Below the pieces are notes generated by a model. The model did not search any database, was not told the origin of the DNA, and was given only the letters and a program-made list of their open reading frames with translations. A program made the position numbers and the translations under genes. Source: Pseudoduganella albidiflava (lineage in GTDB: Bacteria > Pseudomonadota > Gammaproteobacteria > Burkholderiales > Burkholderiaceae_D). Taken from it: DNA of 64,000 bases. Positions 13,573 through 23,191 of the stretch are shown piece after piece; positions within the stretch are counted from its first letter, which is position 1; every line of letters begins with the position of its first letter. The stretch is from assembly GCF_004322755.1 (NCBI RefSeq), contig NZ_CP036401.1, forward strand, positions 6,882,001 through 6,946,000, in the 5' to 3' direction.

Positions 13573-14237
13573 GTTTGTTGGTTATTTACCGCCCTGCCGC
13601 GTTCGACGAAAACCAGGTGCCGTTCCGCATCCAGTCCCGGCACCCGCAAGGCCTGCAAATCGCCCACTTTCCAGTCGCCCGGCAGCCGCTCGCGCTCGTC
13701 CTGCGGTGCGGTGCCTTTCAGTGCGATGAACTTGCCATGTTCCGCCAGCAGGTGATGCGACCACTCGACGAAGTCGGACAGGTCCGCGAAGGCGCGCGAC
13801 GTGATCACGTCGAACGGTTCCTTGACCGCCAGCTCCTGCACCTTCTTCGTGTACACGGTCACGTTCGCCAGGCCCAATTCCACCTTCACCTGTGTCAGGA
13901 AGGCGGTTTTCTTGTGCACCGTATCGATCATCGACACTTTCATGTCCGGCCGTGCGACGGCCAATACGATGCCGGGCAGCCCGCCCCCTGCTCCCACGTC
14001 GAGCACGTTCATGGCCCCGGCAAAGGCCGGAACGGCGGCCAGCGAGTCGAGCAGGTGCAGCGTCATCATCTGCATCGGGTCCCGCACGGACGTCAGGTTG
14101 TAGACGTGGTTCCATTTGTTCAGCAGGGCCAGGTAGTCGAGCAACTGCTCCTGCTGTGCGGACGACAGGTCCAGGCCCAGCTCGGCAACGCCCTGTGCCA
14201 GCACCTGTCCCAGCGCGGTGCGATCGAACCCGGCCAT
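13566..14237 (-). CDS. rsmG: 16S rRNA (guanine-N7) methyltransferase RsmG
   Basis: A 223-residue SAM-dependent enzyme (GidB) that methylates G527 of 16S rRNA. The SAM-binding loop NVLDVGAGGGLPGIVLAVAR and the family motif NKWNHVYNLTSVRDP are clear. The start overlaps the mnmG stop by one base, so translation is likely coupled. The last codons (NNQQTV) run into the 9-bp repeat, so repeat-length changes could alter the extreme C-terminus. Loss of RsmG gives low-level streptomycin resistance in other bacteria. Confidence 0.96.
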   Translation of the reverse strand: MAGFDRTALGQVLAQGVAELGLDLSSAQQEQLLDYLALLNKWNHVYNLTSVRDPMQMMTLHLLDSLAAVPAFAGAMNVLDVGAGGGLPGIVLAVARPDMKVSMIDTVHKKTAFLTQVKVELGLANVTVYTKKVQELAVKEPFDVITSRAFADLSDFVEWSHHLLAEHGKFIALKGTAPQDERERLPGDWKVGDLQALRVPGLDAERHLVFVERGRAVNNQQTV

Positions 14238-16165
14238 CAGGCAGCCTCGTCTTTCAGTGTGACGAAGCCGCCGAAGCCGGCCTTCTTCAGGTGCACCAGC
14301 AGCAGCGAAATCGCCGCCGGTGTTACGCCGGAAATGCGCGACGCCTGTCCCAGCGTTTCAGGACGATGCTTGTTCAACTTTTGCCGCACTTCCACCGACA
14401 GGGCGGCGATGTCCAGGTAGTTGAACCCTTCGGGCAGCTTCAGATTTTCGTAATGCTCGTGCCGTTCCACTTCCTTCAGCTGGCGTTCGATATAGCCGGA
14501 ATACTTCAGCTGGATTTCCACCTGTTCCTGGACGGCCGCGTCCGTTACGCCCGGACCGCCGAGATTGCGGCCGTCCGCGCCCGTCAGCGTCACCAGTGTG
14601 TCGTAGTCGACGTTCGGGCGACGCAGCAAGTCCGCCAGCGAGTATTCGCGTTCGATGGCCTGGCCAATCACCCGTTCCGACTCCGCCGCCTCGAGGATGC
14701 GAGGATTGACCCACGTTGCTTTCAGGCGTTCGAGTTCCGCGGCAACCGCATCGCGCTTGCGCTCGAAGGCTTCCCACTGCGCATCGCCCACCACGCCCAG
14801 CTTGCGGCCGATTTCCGTCAGGCGCATGTCGGCATTGTCTTCGCGCAGCGACAGGCGGTACTCGGCGCGGCTGGTGAACATGCGATACGGCTCTTGCACG
14901 CCTTGTGTGACCAGGTCGTCCACCAGCACGCCGAGGTAGGCTTCCGAACGGGCCGGCGTCCAGGCTTCCTTGCCCTGGGTTTGCAGCGCGGCGTTCAGGC
15001 CGGCCAGCAAGCCCTGTGCGGCGGCTTCCTCGTAGCCGGTGGTGCCGTTGATCTGTCCGGCAAAGTACAGGCCGGCGATGGCCTTGGTTTCCAGCGATGC
15101 CTTCAAGCCGCGCGGGTCGAAGTAGTCATATTCGATCGCATAGCCGGGGCGCAGGATGTGCGCGTTCTCCAGGCCCTTCATCGAACGCACCAGGGCGATC
15201 TGCACGTCGAATGGCAGGCTGGTGGAAATGCCGTTCGGGTAGAACTCGTGCGTCGTCAAACCTTCCGGTTCCAGGAAGATCTGGTGCGATTCCTTGGCCG
15301 AGAAGCGGTGGATCTTGTCTTCGATCGACGGGCAATAGCGCGGGCCGACGCCTTCGATGACGCCGGTGTACATCGGGCTACGGTCCAGGCCGCCACGGAT
15401 GATGTCGTGGGTTTGCTGGTTCGTGTGCGTGACCCAGCACGGCAACTGTTTCGGATGCATGGCCGTGTTGCCCATGAACGAAAACACCGGCACCGGATCG
15501 AGGTCGCCCGGCTGTTCGGTCATCTGGGAAAAGTCGATGCTGCGGCCATCGATGCGCGGCGGCGTGCCTGTCTTCAGGCGGCCTTGCGGCAGCTTCAGTT
15601 CTTTCAGGCGCGCGGACAGCGACAACGCAGGGGGATCGCCAGCACGGCCGGCCGAGTAATTTTGCAAGCCGACGTGGATCTTCCCGTCGAGGAAAGTCCC
15701 GGCGGTCAAGACCACGGCGCGCGACTTGAACTTCAAGCCGATCTGCGTCACGGCGCCGACGACACGGTCGCCCTCCACCATCAAGTCGTCCACGGCCTGT
15801 TGGAACAGCCACAGGTTAGGCTGGTTTTCCAGGCGCGAGCGGATGGCGGCCTTGTACAGGATGCGGTCAGCCTGGGCCCGCGTGGCACGCACGGCCGGGC
15901 CCTTCGACGAGTTCAGAATGCGGAACTGGATACCGGCTTCGTCCGTGGCGATCGCCATCGCGCCACCCAGCGCATCTACCTCCTTGACGAGGTGGCCTTT
16001 GCCGATACCGCCAATCGACGGATTGCACGACATTTGGCCAAGCGTTTCGATATTGTGGGTCAACAGCAGGGTCTTCTGACCCATGCGGGCCGACGCCAAT
16101 GCAGCTTCGGTGCCGGCATGGCCGCCGCCAACGACGATGACGTCGAATTCAGTAGGAAATAACAT
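14237..16165 (-). CDS. mnmG: tRNA uridine-5-carboxymethylaminomethyl modification enzyme MnmG
   Basis: A 642-residue FAD enzyme (GidA) that with MnmE modifies U34 of certain tRNAs. The dinucleotide-binding motif is [17 protein letters not shown] from residue 13. The signatures [20 protein letters not shown] and [11 protein letters not shown] follow, and the C-terminal MnmE-binding domain is complete. It is first in the mnmG-rsmG-parA-parB group, typical of origin-proximal DNA. Upstream lie three parS sites. Confidence 0.98.
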   Translation of the reverse strand: MLFPTEFDVIVVGGGHAGTEAALASARMGQKTLLLTHNIETLGQMSCNPSIGGIGKGHLVKEVDALGGAMAIATDEAGIQFRILNSSKGPAVRATRAQADRILYKAAIRSRLENQPNLWLFQQAVDDLMVEGDRVVGAVTQIGLKFKSRAVVLTAGTFLDGKIHVGLQNYSAGRAGDPPALSLSARLKELKLPQGRLKTGTPPRIDGRSIDFSQMTEQPGDLDPVPVFSFMGNTAMHPKQLPCWVTHTNQQTHDIIRGGLDRSPMYTGVIEGVGPRYCPSIEDKIHRFSAKESHQIFLEPEGLTTHEFYPNGISTSLPFDVQIALVRSMKGLENAHILRPGYAIEYDYFDPRGLKASLETKAIAGLYFAGQINGTTGYEEAAAQGLLAGLNAALQTQGKEAWTPARSEAYLGVLVDDLVTQGVQEPYRMFTSRAEYRLSLREDNADMRLTEIGRKLGVVGDAQWEAFERKRDAVAAELERLKATWVNPRILEAAESERVIGQAIEREYSLADLLRRPNVDYDTLVTLTGADGRNLGGPGVTDAAVQEQVEIQLKYSGYIERQLKEVERHEHYENLKLPEGFNYLDIAALSVEVRQKLNKHRPETLGQASRISGVTPAAISLLLVHLKKAGFGGFVTLKDEAA

Positions 16166-16249
16166 GGTGGAAAGAGAAGCAGAGGGATGAACCCAGATTA
16201 TAGAGTTTTTTGCGGACTGCGAATTTTTTAGGCAGAAATATTCCAGGGA

Positions 16250-16265
16250 TGTTTCACGTGGAACG
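16250..16265. promoter_or_regulatory. parS site 1
   Basis: TGTTTCACGTGGAACG, 15 of 16 bases fitting the palindromic parS consensus TGTTYCACGTGRAACA (last base differs). It is a ParB loading site, upstream of mnmG. Confidence 0.9.
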
Positions 16266-16324
16266 TCGTTTTGTTGAGATGTTTTGGTAAAAAAAAATTG
16301 CGATGAATGCGCTCGTTAACGCAA

Positions 16325-16340
16325 TGTTCCACGTGAAACA
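16325..16340. promoter_or_regulatory. parS site 2
   Basis: TGTTCCACGTGAAACA, a full match to the parS consensus, 75 bp from site 1. Confidence 0.95.
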
Positions 16341-16343
16341 AAA

Positions 16344-16360
16344 GCCCGGCAGTGCCGGGC
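16344..16360 (-). terminator. Terminator of the TSUP permease gene
   Basis: Stem GCCCGGC-AGT-GCCGGGC, followed by TTTTG on the minus strand. It lies between parS sites 2 and 3, just downstream of the gene ending at 16395. Confidence 0.65.
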
Positions 16361-16377
16361 CGTTGCGTTACCGTGCG

Positions 16378-16393
16378 TGTTCCACGTGGAACA
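16378..16393. promoter_or_regulatory. parS site 3
   Basis: TGTTCCACGTGGAACA, a perfect 16-bp palindrome matching parS. It lies one base beyond the stop codon of the TSUP gene. Confidence 0.95.
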
Positions 16394-16394
16394 A

Positions 16395-17159
16395 TCACCA
16401 GCGCTGCCAGGCATCCCACGATGTCTTCACGATCAAGATCGTCACGACCACGAGGAAAACCCTGCGCACAAAACCGCTGCCGTGGCGCATCGCCAACTTG
16501 GTGCCGATCAGCGAACCGGCTACCTGGCAGACGGCCATCATCAGGCCGAGCTGCCACAGCAGGTGCCCGCTATAGCCAAACCACATCAGCGCAGACAAAT
16601 TGCACGCCACGTTGACGACCTTGGCCACGGCGGACGCACCCAGGAAATCGAACCCGAACAGCCGCACGAACAGGAAGACCAGGAAGCTGCCGGTCCCCGG
16701 ACCGAAGAAGCCATCATAGAATCCGATACAGGCGCCGATCACAACCGCCAGCAAGCGCTCCTTCAATCCGCTGTGCAGCGGCGCATGGATACTGCCCAGG
16801 TCCTTGCGCCGGAACGTATAGACCGCGACGGCGACTAGCACGAAGGGCAACAGCGTGCGCATGAAATCGGCGGGAATCTTGGTGACGGTGTACGCGCCAA
16901 AGAACGCGAACAGGAAGGCGGCAAAGGCGGCCGGCGCCGCCGTGGTCCAGGCGATCGACACGCGCCGCGCGTAGTTGACCGCGGCGGCGGCGGTCCCGAA
17001 AATGCCCGCCAGTTTGCTGGTACCCAGGAGCGTTGCCGGGGCGGTATTGCCGAAAGTGGAGAACAAGACGGGAATCTGGATCAGCCCTCCCCCGCCCACC
17101 ACCGCATCCACCAGGCCGGCCGCGAAGGCCGCCACTCCCAACACCGCGATATCCAGCAT
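16395..17159 (-). CDS. TSUP family (TauE/SafE) membrane transporter
   Basis: A 254-residue integral membrane protein with about eight hydrophobic segments. The family signatures are GLVDAVVGGGGLIQIPVLF near the N-terminus and GFYDGFFGPGTGSFLVFLFV in the second half, which mark the two TSUP repeats. Members export or import sulfite, sulfoacetate, taurine-derived anions or other organic anions; the substrate cannot be told here. It is a single gene divergent from an alcohol dehydrogenase, with a parS site right after its stop. Confidence 0.9.
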   Translation of the reverse strand: MLDIAVLGVAAFAAGLVDAVVGGGGLIQIPVLFSTFGNTAPATLLGTSKLAGIFGTAAAAVNYARRVSIAWTTAAPAAFAAFLFAFFGAYTVTKIPADFMRTLLPFVLVAVAVYTFRRKDLGSIHAPLHSGLKERLLAVVIGACIGFYDGFFGPGTGSFLVFLFVRLFGFDFLGASAVAKVVNVACNLSALMWFGYSGHLLWQLGLMMAVCQVAGSLIGTKLAMRHGSGFVRRVFLVVVTILIVKTSWDAWQRW

Positions 17160-17334
17160 CCGATCTCCCCTGTTCTTACGCCACCGAAGTCACCCCACCA
17201 AACCCGACATTGTACGGAAGAACATTGCCGCCCGCCGGAGCCGCATCGGCTGAGGTATGCTGGTGTGACCGCCAATCACGGAGATGCGGTCAACCATACC
17301 GCCCAGCAGGGCGCCGTATCCGGAGCAAAATCTG

Positions 17335-18504
17335 ATGAACGATTTTTCCTTCAGCACCGTGCCGCACATCGTCTCCACCGTCGGGGCCAGCCGCCGCCTC
17401 GGTGAATATATCCGGGACCGCTTCCCCGCCACCCGCCGCGCGCTGGTTGTGACCGATGCGGGGTTCCTCGCCACCGGCCTGGCTGCGCTACCGATCGCCA
17501 GCCTGGAAAACGCCGGATTCCACGTGAAGACCTACAGCGATGTGATTGCCGATCCACCCGAACACGTCGTGCTCGCGGCCGTCGAGGCAGCGCGCCAGGA
17601 CGGAACCGATCTCGTCGTCGGCCTCGGTGGTGGCAGCTCCATGGATGTCGCGAAGCTCATCGCGGTCCTGGCCGGCAGCCGCCAGCCGCTGGCGGAGGCG
17701 TACGGGATCGGCAACGTGCGCGGTGAGCGATTACCGCTCGTGCAAATCCCGACCACGGCGGGCACCGGCTCGGAAGTCACCAATATCGCGATTGTCACCA
17801 CCGGCTCCACCACGAAGATGGGCGTGGTCGCCCCGCAGCTGTACGCAGACATGGCGATCCTCGACGCGGAACTGACGCTGGGCTTGCCGCCGCCGGTTAC
17901 TGCTGCGACCGGCATCGATGCCATGGTGCACGCGATCGAAGCGTACACGAGCCGGCACAAGAAAAATCCCTTGTCCGACATGCTGGCACGTGAAGCACTG
18001 CGCCTGCTGTGGGCCAATCTGTTGCCGGCCTGCCAGCCCACCCAAGACCGCACCGCCAGCCTGGCAGCCCGGCAAGCGATGCTGCTCGGAGCGTTGCTGG
18101 CGGGCCAGGCATTCGCCAACGCACCCGTCGCCGCGGTACATGCCCTGGCCTACCCGATCGGCGGCATCTTCCACGTCCCGCATGGTTTGTCCAATGCGCT
18201 GGTGCTGCCCCATGTCCTGCGCTTCAATGCGCCGGCGGCGGCCAGCCACTATGCCGAGCTGGCCGAGATCATCGCGCCCGACACTCGTGGCACGGCCGAA
18301 TCCCGGGCGGAGACGTTCGCGGCCGCGATGGCGCAACTGGCCCAACGGACCGGCATCCCCGCCACATTGCGCGAAGTCGGCATTGCCGGGACGGACCTCG
18401 ACCGCCTCGCCGACGATGCGATGCTGCAGACCCGCCTGCTGGGCAACAACCCCCGCGATGTCACGCGCGACGATGCCCGGGCCATTTACGCGGCGGCGCT
18501 GTAG
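17335..18504 (+). CDS. Iron-containing alcohol dehydrogenase
   Basis: A 389-residue group III alcohol dehydrogenase. The NAD-binding motif is GLGGGSSMDVAKLIAVL (about residues 96-112). Metal ligands are expected in GIDAMVHAIEAYTS and HALAYPIGGIFHVPHGLSNA, where the conserved Asp and His residues are present. The start MNDFSFSTVPHI is preceded by GGAG at 8-9 nt. It oxidises alcohols or reduces aldehydes with NAD(P); the substrate is unknown. Monocistronic, facing the 3-hydroxybutyrate oligomer hydrolase. Confidence 0.92.
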   Translation: MNDFSFSTVPHIVSTVGASRRLGEYIRDRFPATRRALVVTDAGFLATGLAALPIASLENAGFHVKTYSDVIADPPEHVVLAAVEAARQDGTDLVVGLGGGSSMDVAKLIAVLAGSRQPLAEAYGIGNVRGERLPLVQIPTTAGTGSEVTNIAIVTTGSTTKMGVVAPQLYADMAILDAELTLGLPPPVTAATGIDAMVHAIEAYTSRHKKNPLSDMLAREALRLLWANLLPACQPTQDRTASLAARQAMLLGALLAGQAFANAPVAAVHALAYPIGGIFHVPHGLSNALVLPHVLRFNAPAAASHYAELAEIIAPDTRGTAESRAETFAAAMAQLAQRTGIPATLREVGIAGTDLDRLADDAMLQTRLLGNNPRDVTRDDARAIYAAAL

Positions 18505-18591
18505 CCGGCGCGGCAGCGGATAGCGTCGGAACGGCCCGGCTACCGAAGGCCCTGTGAGGCCCGCGTGCGGACCGCACGGCACCATAAAAAA

Positions 18592-18611
18592 GGCGGGCCC
18601 GCAGGCCCGCC
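18592..18611. terminator. Terminator between convergent genes
   Basis: GGCGGGCC-CGCA-GGCCCGCC, with an A-run on its left. On the minus strand this gives a T-run, so it mainly serves the hydrolase gene, but it sits between both convergent genes. Confidence 0.75.
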
Positions 18612-18647
18612 CTTCCCTCTCCCGCCATGCCGCAGCGCGGCGCGGGA

Positions 18648-20708
18648 TCAATCCGGCACGTTCACCGTCGTGCCGCTGACCGTGATGGCACTGGTGCCCG
18701 GCACCGCCGAAATCGGCGGCACGTTAGCCACGGTGATCGGTACGGCATTGCTGGCCCGCGTGACCGTATGCACGACCTGCGAGGGCGGCAGCGCCGTCGC
18801 ACTGTTCTTCAGGTTGGCGTACACGGCGTCCAGCGCGCGGAACAGATAGACGTGCAGCGGCACGATCACGGTCGGCAACGCGTTCGCGAAATTGTCGAAG
18901 TGGTTGGCGTTGGTGACTTCCACGTAGCGCAGCTTGCTCGCCGATCCCTCGACGGCCGCATTCAAGCCCACGTAAGCGCGCGAGGCGTGGTTGACCGGGA
19001 TCAGCGCATCGGCCCGTCCCGAGACGATCACCGCCGGCTTGCCGCGCAGGTTGCCGGTCGCCTGCACCTCGGTCATGCCGGCACGCACGCGGGCACTCTG
19101 CGCCGCCCGGTCACCGGTGAGTGGCGCCCCGGTCACCGCGTCGACGCCGGTCGCCAGCGAGCGCAGGCACAGGAAGCCATCGAGCGACTGGTCTTCGATG
19201 CCCGTGGAGCGCGACACGCCCAGGTTGTACAGCTTGGCGCCACCCACCGACTCCTCGTAGATCGGCGTACCCAGGATGCCGTTCTGCGTGGCGAAACTGG
19301 AGGCCCGTGTCGCGGCAGGCAAGGCGACCGGCGAGCCCGTGGTGTCCGCCGTGCCCCAGCTGAAACCGCACACATTGTCCGTCACCGAGAACTTGCCGTA
19401 GGCATTCACGTACGTGACGGCGACGAGAATGTTCGTCAGCGCGTGCGCGGCCTGCAGCGGTTCCGCGTCCGGTGTCCAGCCATACGCGCGCATCTTCGCC
19501 CGTGCATCGGCCTGGCGCGACGCCAGGTCGTTGCCGGTCAACAGCCCTTTCGCCACCAGCGATGCGCAGCGCCCTGCCCCACCGGCGATACATGGCTGGT
19601 ACAACGCGGCGTAGCTCGAGTAGTCGAGCAGCGGCTTGCCTTGCGCCGTGGCCGTGGTGCCGGCCTGCCGAACGGTGTAGCCATCGGTCCGGTTCGGCTG
19701 GATTTGCGGTTCGGTCGCCGCCACCGCATCGATCAGGCCGGTCGTATCCTGTTCGGCGGCCAGCAGGGCCGAGCCGGCACCGTTGGAAATCGATGAAGCG
19801 ATCGTCAGCGTATTGGCGGGCGTGAAGCGAACCAGGCGGTTGGTATTGTCCTTGGCGACGACACCGTACTTCTCATTGAGCACGTAAAAGGCGAATTCAA
19901 TGGCTTGCAGCGTGACCCTGCCCCAGTCCTTTTCCGGATTGCGCTGCGAGTGCGCATGCTTGAAGGCGACGCGCCCGGGGAATTGCTGGGCAAATGCGGT
20001 GCGCTGCGCATCGCTCAATTCGGGCGCGAAATGGGCATCCTTGCCGGCGGACGTGCGCGACGTCCGCACGCCGTTCAAGCCGTTGACGCTGTCGTCGTCG
20101 AACGTGTACAGGCCCGTGCCACTGCCCTTGTCCGCATAGGCGACCGCGCAATTGTTCTTCAGGCCCCACTCGCCGGCGCTGCCGATCGCGCCGTAAATGC
20201 CGCGCGAGCCGCTCGAGGTACCGGTAACGATGCAGGGGTTGACGGGATCGAAGCTGTTCGGCACCTGTACCATCAAGGTCACGTTTTGCCGGCCGGAGCC
20301 GTCGTCCGTGTACGCGAGGTATTCGGTACCCGCCACCATGCCGCTGCCATTGGTGGCCACACCGGCCGCGTTCACGTTCGGCCCGTACAGCGTGCCATAG
20401 CCGCTGTTGGTGGCGATGTCGAGCACGGCCCGGTAATTGGCAAAGATGGCATTGCGGCGCAGTTCGCGCGCGGTGGGATTGGCGGGATCGTTATAGACAG
20501 GTGGCGCGGCGGCGGCCAGCCCGGTGGTCCCCAGGCCTGCCGTCAGCAAGTCGTCCGAGGTGCCGTCGTAGCTGGCGGTCGAGATCGCCCCGAGCCAGGC
20601 GGGCTTCTGGTTCAGTACTTCCGGATCGTCGTCATCGTCGCTTCCACAGCCACCGAGCAACAGTGCCACGGCCAGGGCAAGCGCGGTTTTCGATGTCGTC
20701 ATCTGCAT
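18648..20708 (-). CDS. D-(-)-3-hydroxybutyrate oligomer hydrolase family lipoprotein
   Basis: A 686-residue protein resembling the 3HB-oligomer hydrolases of Ralstonia, which cut poly-3-hydroxybutyrate oligomers to monomers; length is close to the family norm of about 700. The N-terminus has a lipoprotein signal (ALALAVALLLGGCGSDDDDD, lipobox LGGC). The candidate nucleophile is a serine in GTSSGSRGIYG (about residue 168). Other family stretches are AYADKGSGTGLYTFDDD and KHAHSQRNPEKDWG. It would support extracellular or periplasmic use of PHB breakdown products. Monocistronic. Confidence 0.88.
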   Translation of the reverse strand: MQMTTSKTALALAVALLLGGCGSDDDDDPEVLNQKPAWLGAISTASYDGTSDDLLTAGLGTTGLAAAAPPVYNDPANPTARELRRNAIFANYRAVLDIATNSGYGTLYGPNVNAAGVATNGSGMVAGTEYLAYTDDGSGRQNVTLMVQVPNSFDPVNPCIVTGTSSGSRGIYGAIGSAGEWGLKNNCAVAYADKGSGTGLYTFDDDSVNGLNGVRTSRTSAGKDAHFAPELSDAQRTAFAQQFPGRVAFKHAHSQRNPEKDWGRVTLQAIEFAFYVLNEKYGVVAKDNTNRLVRFTPANTLTIASSISNGAGSALLAAEQDTTGLIDAVAATEPQIQPNRTDGYTVRQAGTTATAQGKPLLDYSSYAALYQPCIAGGAGRCASLVAKGLLTGNDLASRQADARAKMRAYGWTPDAEPLQAAHALTNILVAVTYVNAYGKFSVTDNVCGFSWGTADTTGSPVALPAATRASSFATQNGILGTPIYEESVGGAKLYNLGVSRSTGIEDQSLDGFLCLRSLATGVDAVTGAPLTGDRAAQSARVRAGMTEVQATGNLRGKPAVIVSGRADALIPVNHASRAYVGLNAAVEGSASKLRYVEVTNANHFDNFANALPTVIVPLHVYLFRALDAVYANLKNSATALPPSQVVHTVTRASNAVPITVANVPPISAVPGTSAITVSGTTVNVPD

Positions 20709-20774
20709 GGTTGGTCACCTCTTTCTGGAGTCGTTGTACACAGCTTGTTGGGTAAAACCCCTCTGGAAAAAACA

Positions 20775-20794
20775 ACGCCGGAAAATTCCGGCGT
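20775..20794 (-). terminator. Terminator of the liv operon
   Basis: ACGCCGGAA-AA-TTCCGGCGT, followed on the minus strand by GTTGTTTTTTCC. It lies 14 nt beyond the livM stop. Confidence 0.85.
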
Positions 20795-20807
20795 CGTCAT
20801 CTCTGCT

Positions 20808-21782
20808 TCACGCTGGTTTTCTTCGGCCCAGCGCCGCCACGATTTCGCCGACGATACCGCGCCGGAACAGCAGCACGCACGCCACGAAGATCAAGCCCGT
20901 GACCATGCTGACGGCTTCGCCCAGTGTGTTGAACCATTCGATGCCGGTACCGCTGGCGACTGCCGTGCCGAAGTCGCCCAGCTTGTTTTCCAGCGCGATG
21001 ATGATCACGGCGCCCAGCAACGGACCGGCCAGCGTGCCCATGCCGCCGACCAGGGTCATCAGGATGACGAGGCCGGACATCGTCCAGTGCACGTCCGTCA
21101 GCGTCTCGAAACCCAGTACCACGGTCTTCAGGGCACCGGCCAGGCCGGCCAGTGCGGCGGACAGTACGAACGCCATCAGCTTGTACTTGTCCACGTCGTA
21201 GCCCAGCGAGATGGCACGCGGTTCGTTCTCCTTGATCGCTTTCAGCACCTGCCCGAACGGCGAGTGGACGGTCCGTACGATCAGCGCGAACGCCACCACG
21301 CAGCAGGCGAGAACGACGAAGTACAGGGTCAGGTCGCTCGACAGGTCGATCGTGCCCAGCAGCCGCCCGCGCGGCACGCCCTGCAGGCCATCTTCGCCGC
21401 CCGTGAAATCGGTGTAGCGCAGCGCGAAGAAATACACCATCTGCGCCAGCGCCAGCGTGATCATCGAGAAATAGATGCCGGAGCGGCGGATCGCCAAGCC
21501 GCCGATCAGGAAGCCGACCAGTGCCGCGGCGACCACGCCGGCCACGAGGCCAAGCTCGACAGGCATGCCCCAGTTCTTCAAGGCATTCCCCGCAACGTAG
21601 CCCGCCGTGCCGAAGAACGCGGCATGGCCGAACGACAGCAGGCCGGTGAAGCCGATCAGCAGGTTGAAGGCGCTGGCGAACAGCGCGAAGCACAGCAATT
21701 TCATCAGGAATACCGGGTAGCCGATGAACGGCGCCACCAGTGCCGCCGCCAGCAGCAGGCCGTAGCCGATTGTCTTGTTCAT
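20808..21782 (-). CDS. livM: Branched-chain amino acid ABC transporter permease LivM
   Basis: A 324-residue permease with about nine membrane helices, beginning MNKTIGYGLLLAAALVAPFIGYPVFLMKLLCFALFASAFN in outline. The LivM signatures LLIGFTGLLSFGHAAFFGTAGY and the EAA-like cytoplasmic loop AIKENEPRAISLGYDVDKYK are present. It pairs with LivH in the membrane to import leucine, isoleucine, valine or related compounds. It is the last of five genes; the livH stop lies 10 nt upstream of its start. Confidence 0.95.
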   Translation of the reverse strand: MNKTIGYGLLLAAALVAPFIGYPVFLMKLLCFALFASAFNLLIGFTGLLSFGHAAFFGTAGYVAGNALKNWGMPVELGLVAGVVAAALVGFLIGGLAIRRSGIYFSMITLALAQMVYFFALRYTDFTGGEDGLQGVPRGRLLGTIDLSSDLTLYFVVLACCVVAFALIVRTVHSPFGQVLKAIKENEPRAISLGYDVDKYKLMAFVLSAALAGLAGALKTVVLGFETLTDVHWTMSGLVILMTLVGGMGTLAGPLLGAVIIIALENKLGDFGTAVASGTGIEWFNTLGEAVSMVTGLIFVACVLLFRRGIVGEIVAALGRRKPA

Positions 21783-21792
21783 GGTTGTCCTC

Positions 21793-22677
21793 TCACTTTT
21801 CTTTGCCGAACAGGCCGGCGGGACGCACCAGCAGCACGATGACCATCACGAGGAACACCACGGTCGACGAGAATTCCGGATAGAACACCCGTGTCAGGCC
21901 CTCGATGACGCCGAGGCCCAGCCCGGTGACGATCGATCCCAGGATCGACCCCATGCCGCCGATCACCACCACGGCGAACACGACAATGATCAGGTTCGAG
22001 CCCATCAGCGGCGACACCTGGATGATCGGCGCCGCCAGTACGCCGGCGAAACCGGCCAGCGCCACGCCGAAGCCATACGTCAGCGTGACCATCAGCGGCA
22101 CGTTGATGCCGAACGCCTCGACCAGTTTCGGGTTTTCCGTGCCGGCGCGCAGGTAGGCGCCCAGCCGAGTTTTCTCGATGACGAACCAGGTGGCGAAGCA
22201 GACGATCAGCGACGCCACGACGACCCAGCCGCGGTAGTTCGGCAAGATCATGAAGCCCAGGTCGGTGGCACCCTGCAGCTGTTCCGGCGTGTCGAATGGC
22301 TGGCCGGACACGCCGTAGAACGAGCGGAAGATCCCTTCCACGAGCAAGGTGATGCCGAACGTCAGCAGCAAGCCGTACAGGTGGTCCAGCTTGTACAGCC
22401 AGCGCAGCATGGTTTTCTCGATGACGACGCCGAGGATGCCGACGATGAACGGCGCGGCGATCAGCATGACCCAATAGCTCACGCCGAGATAGGACATGCC
22501 CATCCAGGCCAGGAAGGCGCCCATCATGTACATCGCGCCGTGCGAGAAATTAATGACGTTCAACAGGCCGAAGATGATGGCCAGCCCGAGCGACAGCATC
22601 GCGTAGAACGAGCCGTTGACGAGTCCCAGCAGCAGCTGGCTCATCATGGCTGGCAGGGGAACGCCGAAAATTTCCAT
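21793..22677 (-). CDS. livH: Branched-chain amino acid ABC transporter permease LivH
   Basis: A 294-residue permease. The start MEIFGVPLPAMMSQLLLGLV is preceded by a GAAGG ribosome site; the frame stays open further upstream without similarity. LivH motifs include NGSFYAMLSLGLAIIFGLLN, NFSHGAMYMMGAFLAW and the loop AGTENPKLVEAFGINV. It partners LivM. A 514-bp non-coding gap separates it from the binding-protein gene, so it may have its own promoter or rely on read-through. Confidence 0.95.
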   Translation of the reverse strand: MEIFGVPLPAMMSQLLLGLVNGSFYAMLSLGLAIIFGLLNVINFSHGAMYMMGAFLAWMGMSYLGVSYWVMLIAAPFIVGILGVVIEKTMLRWLYKLDHLYGLLLTFGITLLVEGIFRSFYGVSGQPFDTPEQLQGATDLGFMILPNYRGWVVVASLIVCFATWFVIEKTRLGAYLRAGTENPKLVEAFGINVPLMVTLTYGFGVALAGFAGVLAAPIIQVSPLMGSNLIIVVFAVVVIGGMGSILGSIVTGLGLGVIEGLTRVFYPEFSSTVVFLVMVIVLLVRPAGLFGKEK

Positions 22678-23191
22678 GCCTTCTTCTCCTCGAAGAGTGA
22701 TAACAAATAATCGAATGGTGCAGACAGCGATGACGACAGAGATGACAACAGCGATGACGACGGTGATGAAAGACGGCGGATGCGGTAGCAACCAGGGTCG
22801 CAACCAGGCGTCGTGGCCTGGACAGCAGCCGGACAGCAGACGCATGACGCGGCGGACGCGGACGCTACGTCGCAGCCGCTGGACACCGGCGCCGGCACAG
22901 GCGGCTGTGGGGAACCCGGTACACGGTGCGCAGGGCCGGTAGCCAACCACGGGCAGGCGGCAATCAACAACCACTCAGCAACCACCCAGCGGCCATCAGC
23001 CATCAGCCCAATAGTCCAGCAGCCATCAGCCTGTATTGCCGCCCTGCTCCCCGCCAGATCGACCGAATCCACCGCGACGCGCACTGCGACGCCGTTCGCG
23101 TCCAGGGCACGTCCAGGGCCGGCGGAGCGAACCGCCGGCCCGTTTCAACGCTCCGGAAAAACCGCTGCGCGCTGCGAACCGCTCTGCCTGC
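22678..23191. other. Gap within the liv gene group, with a 12-bp tandem repeat
   Basis: No gene is recognised in 514 bp. It holds four 12-bp units of the GACAGCGATGAC type at 22723-22770 and imperfect CAGCCATCAGCC-like repeats near 22990-23030. Unusually long for a spacer inside a transporter operon. Confidence 0.55.
22723..22770. repeat. 12-bp tandem repeat, four units
   Basis: Units GACAGCGATGAC, GACAGAGATGAC, AACAGCGATGAC and GACGGTGATGAA, just upstream of livH. Confidence 0.75.
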
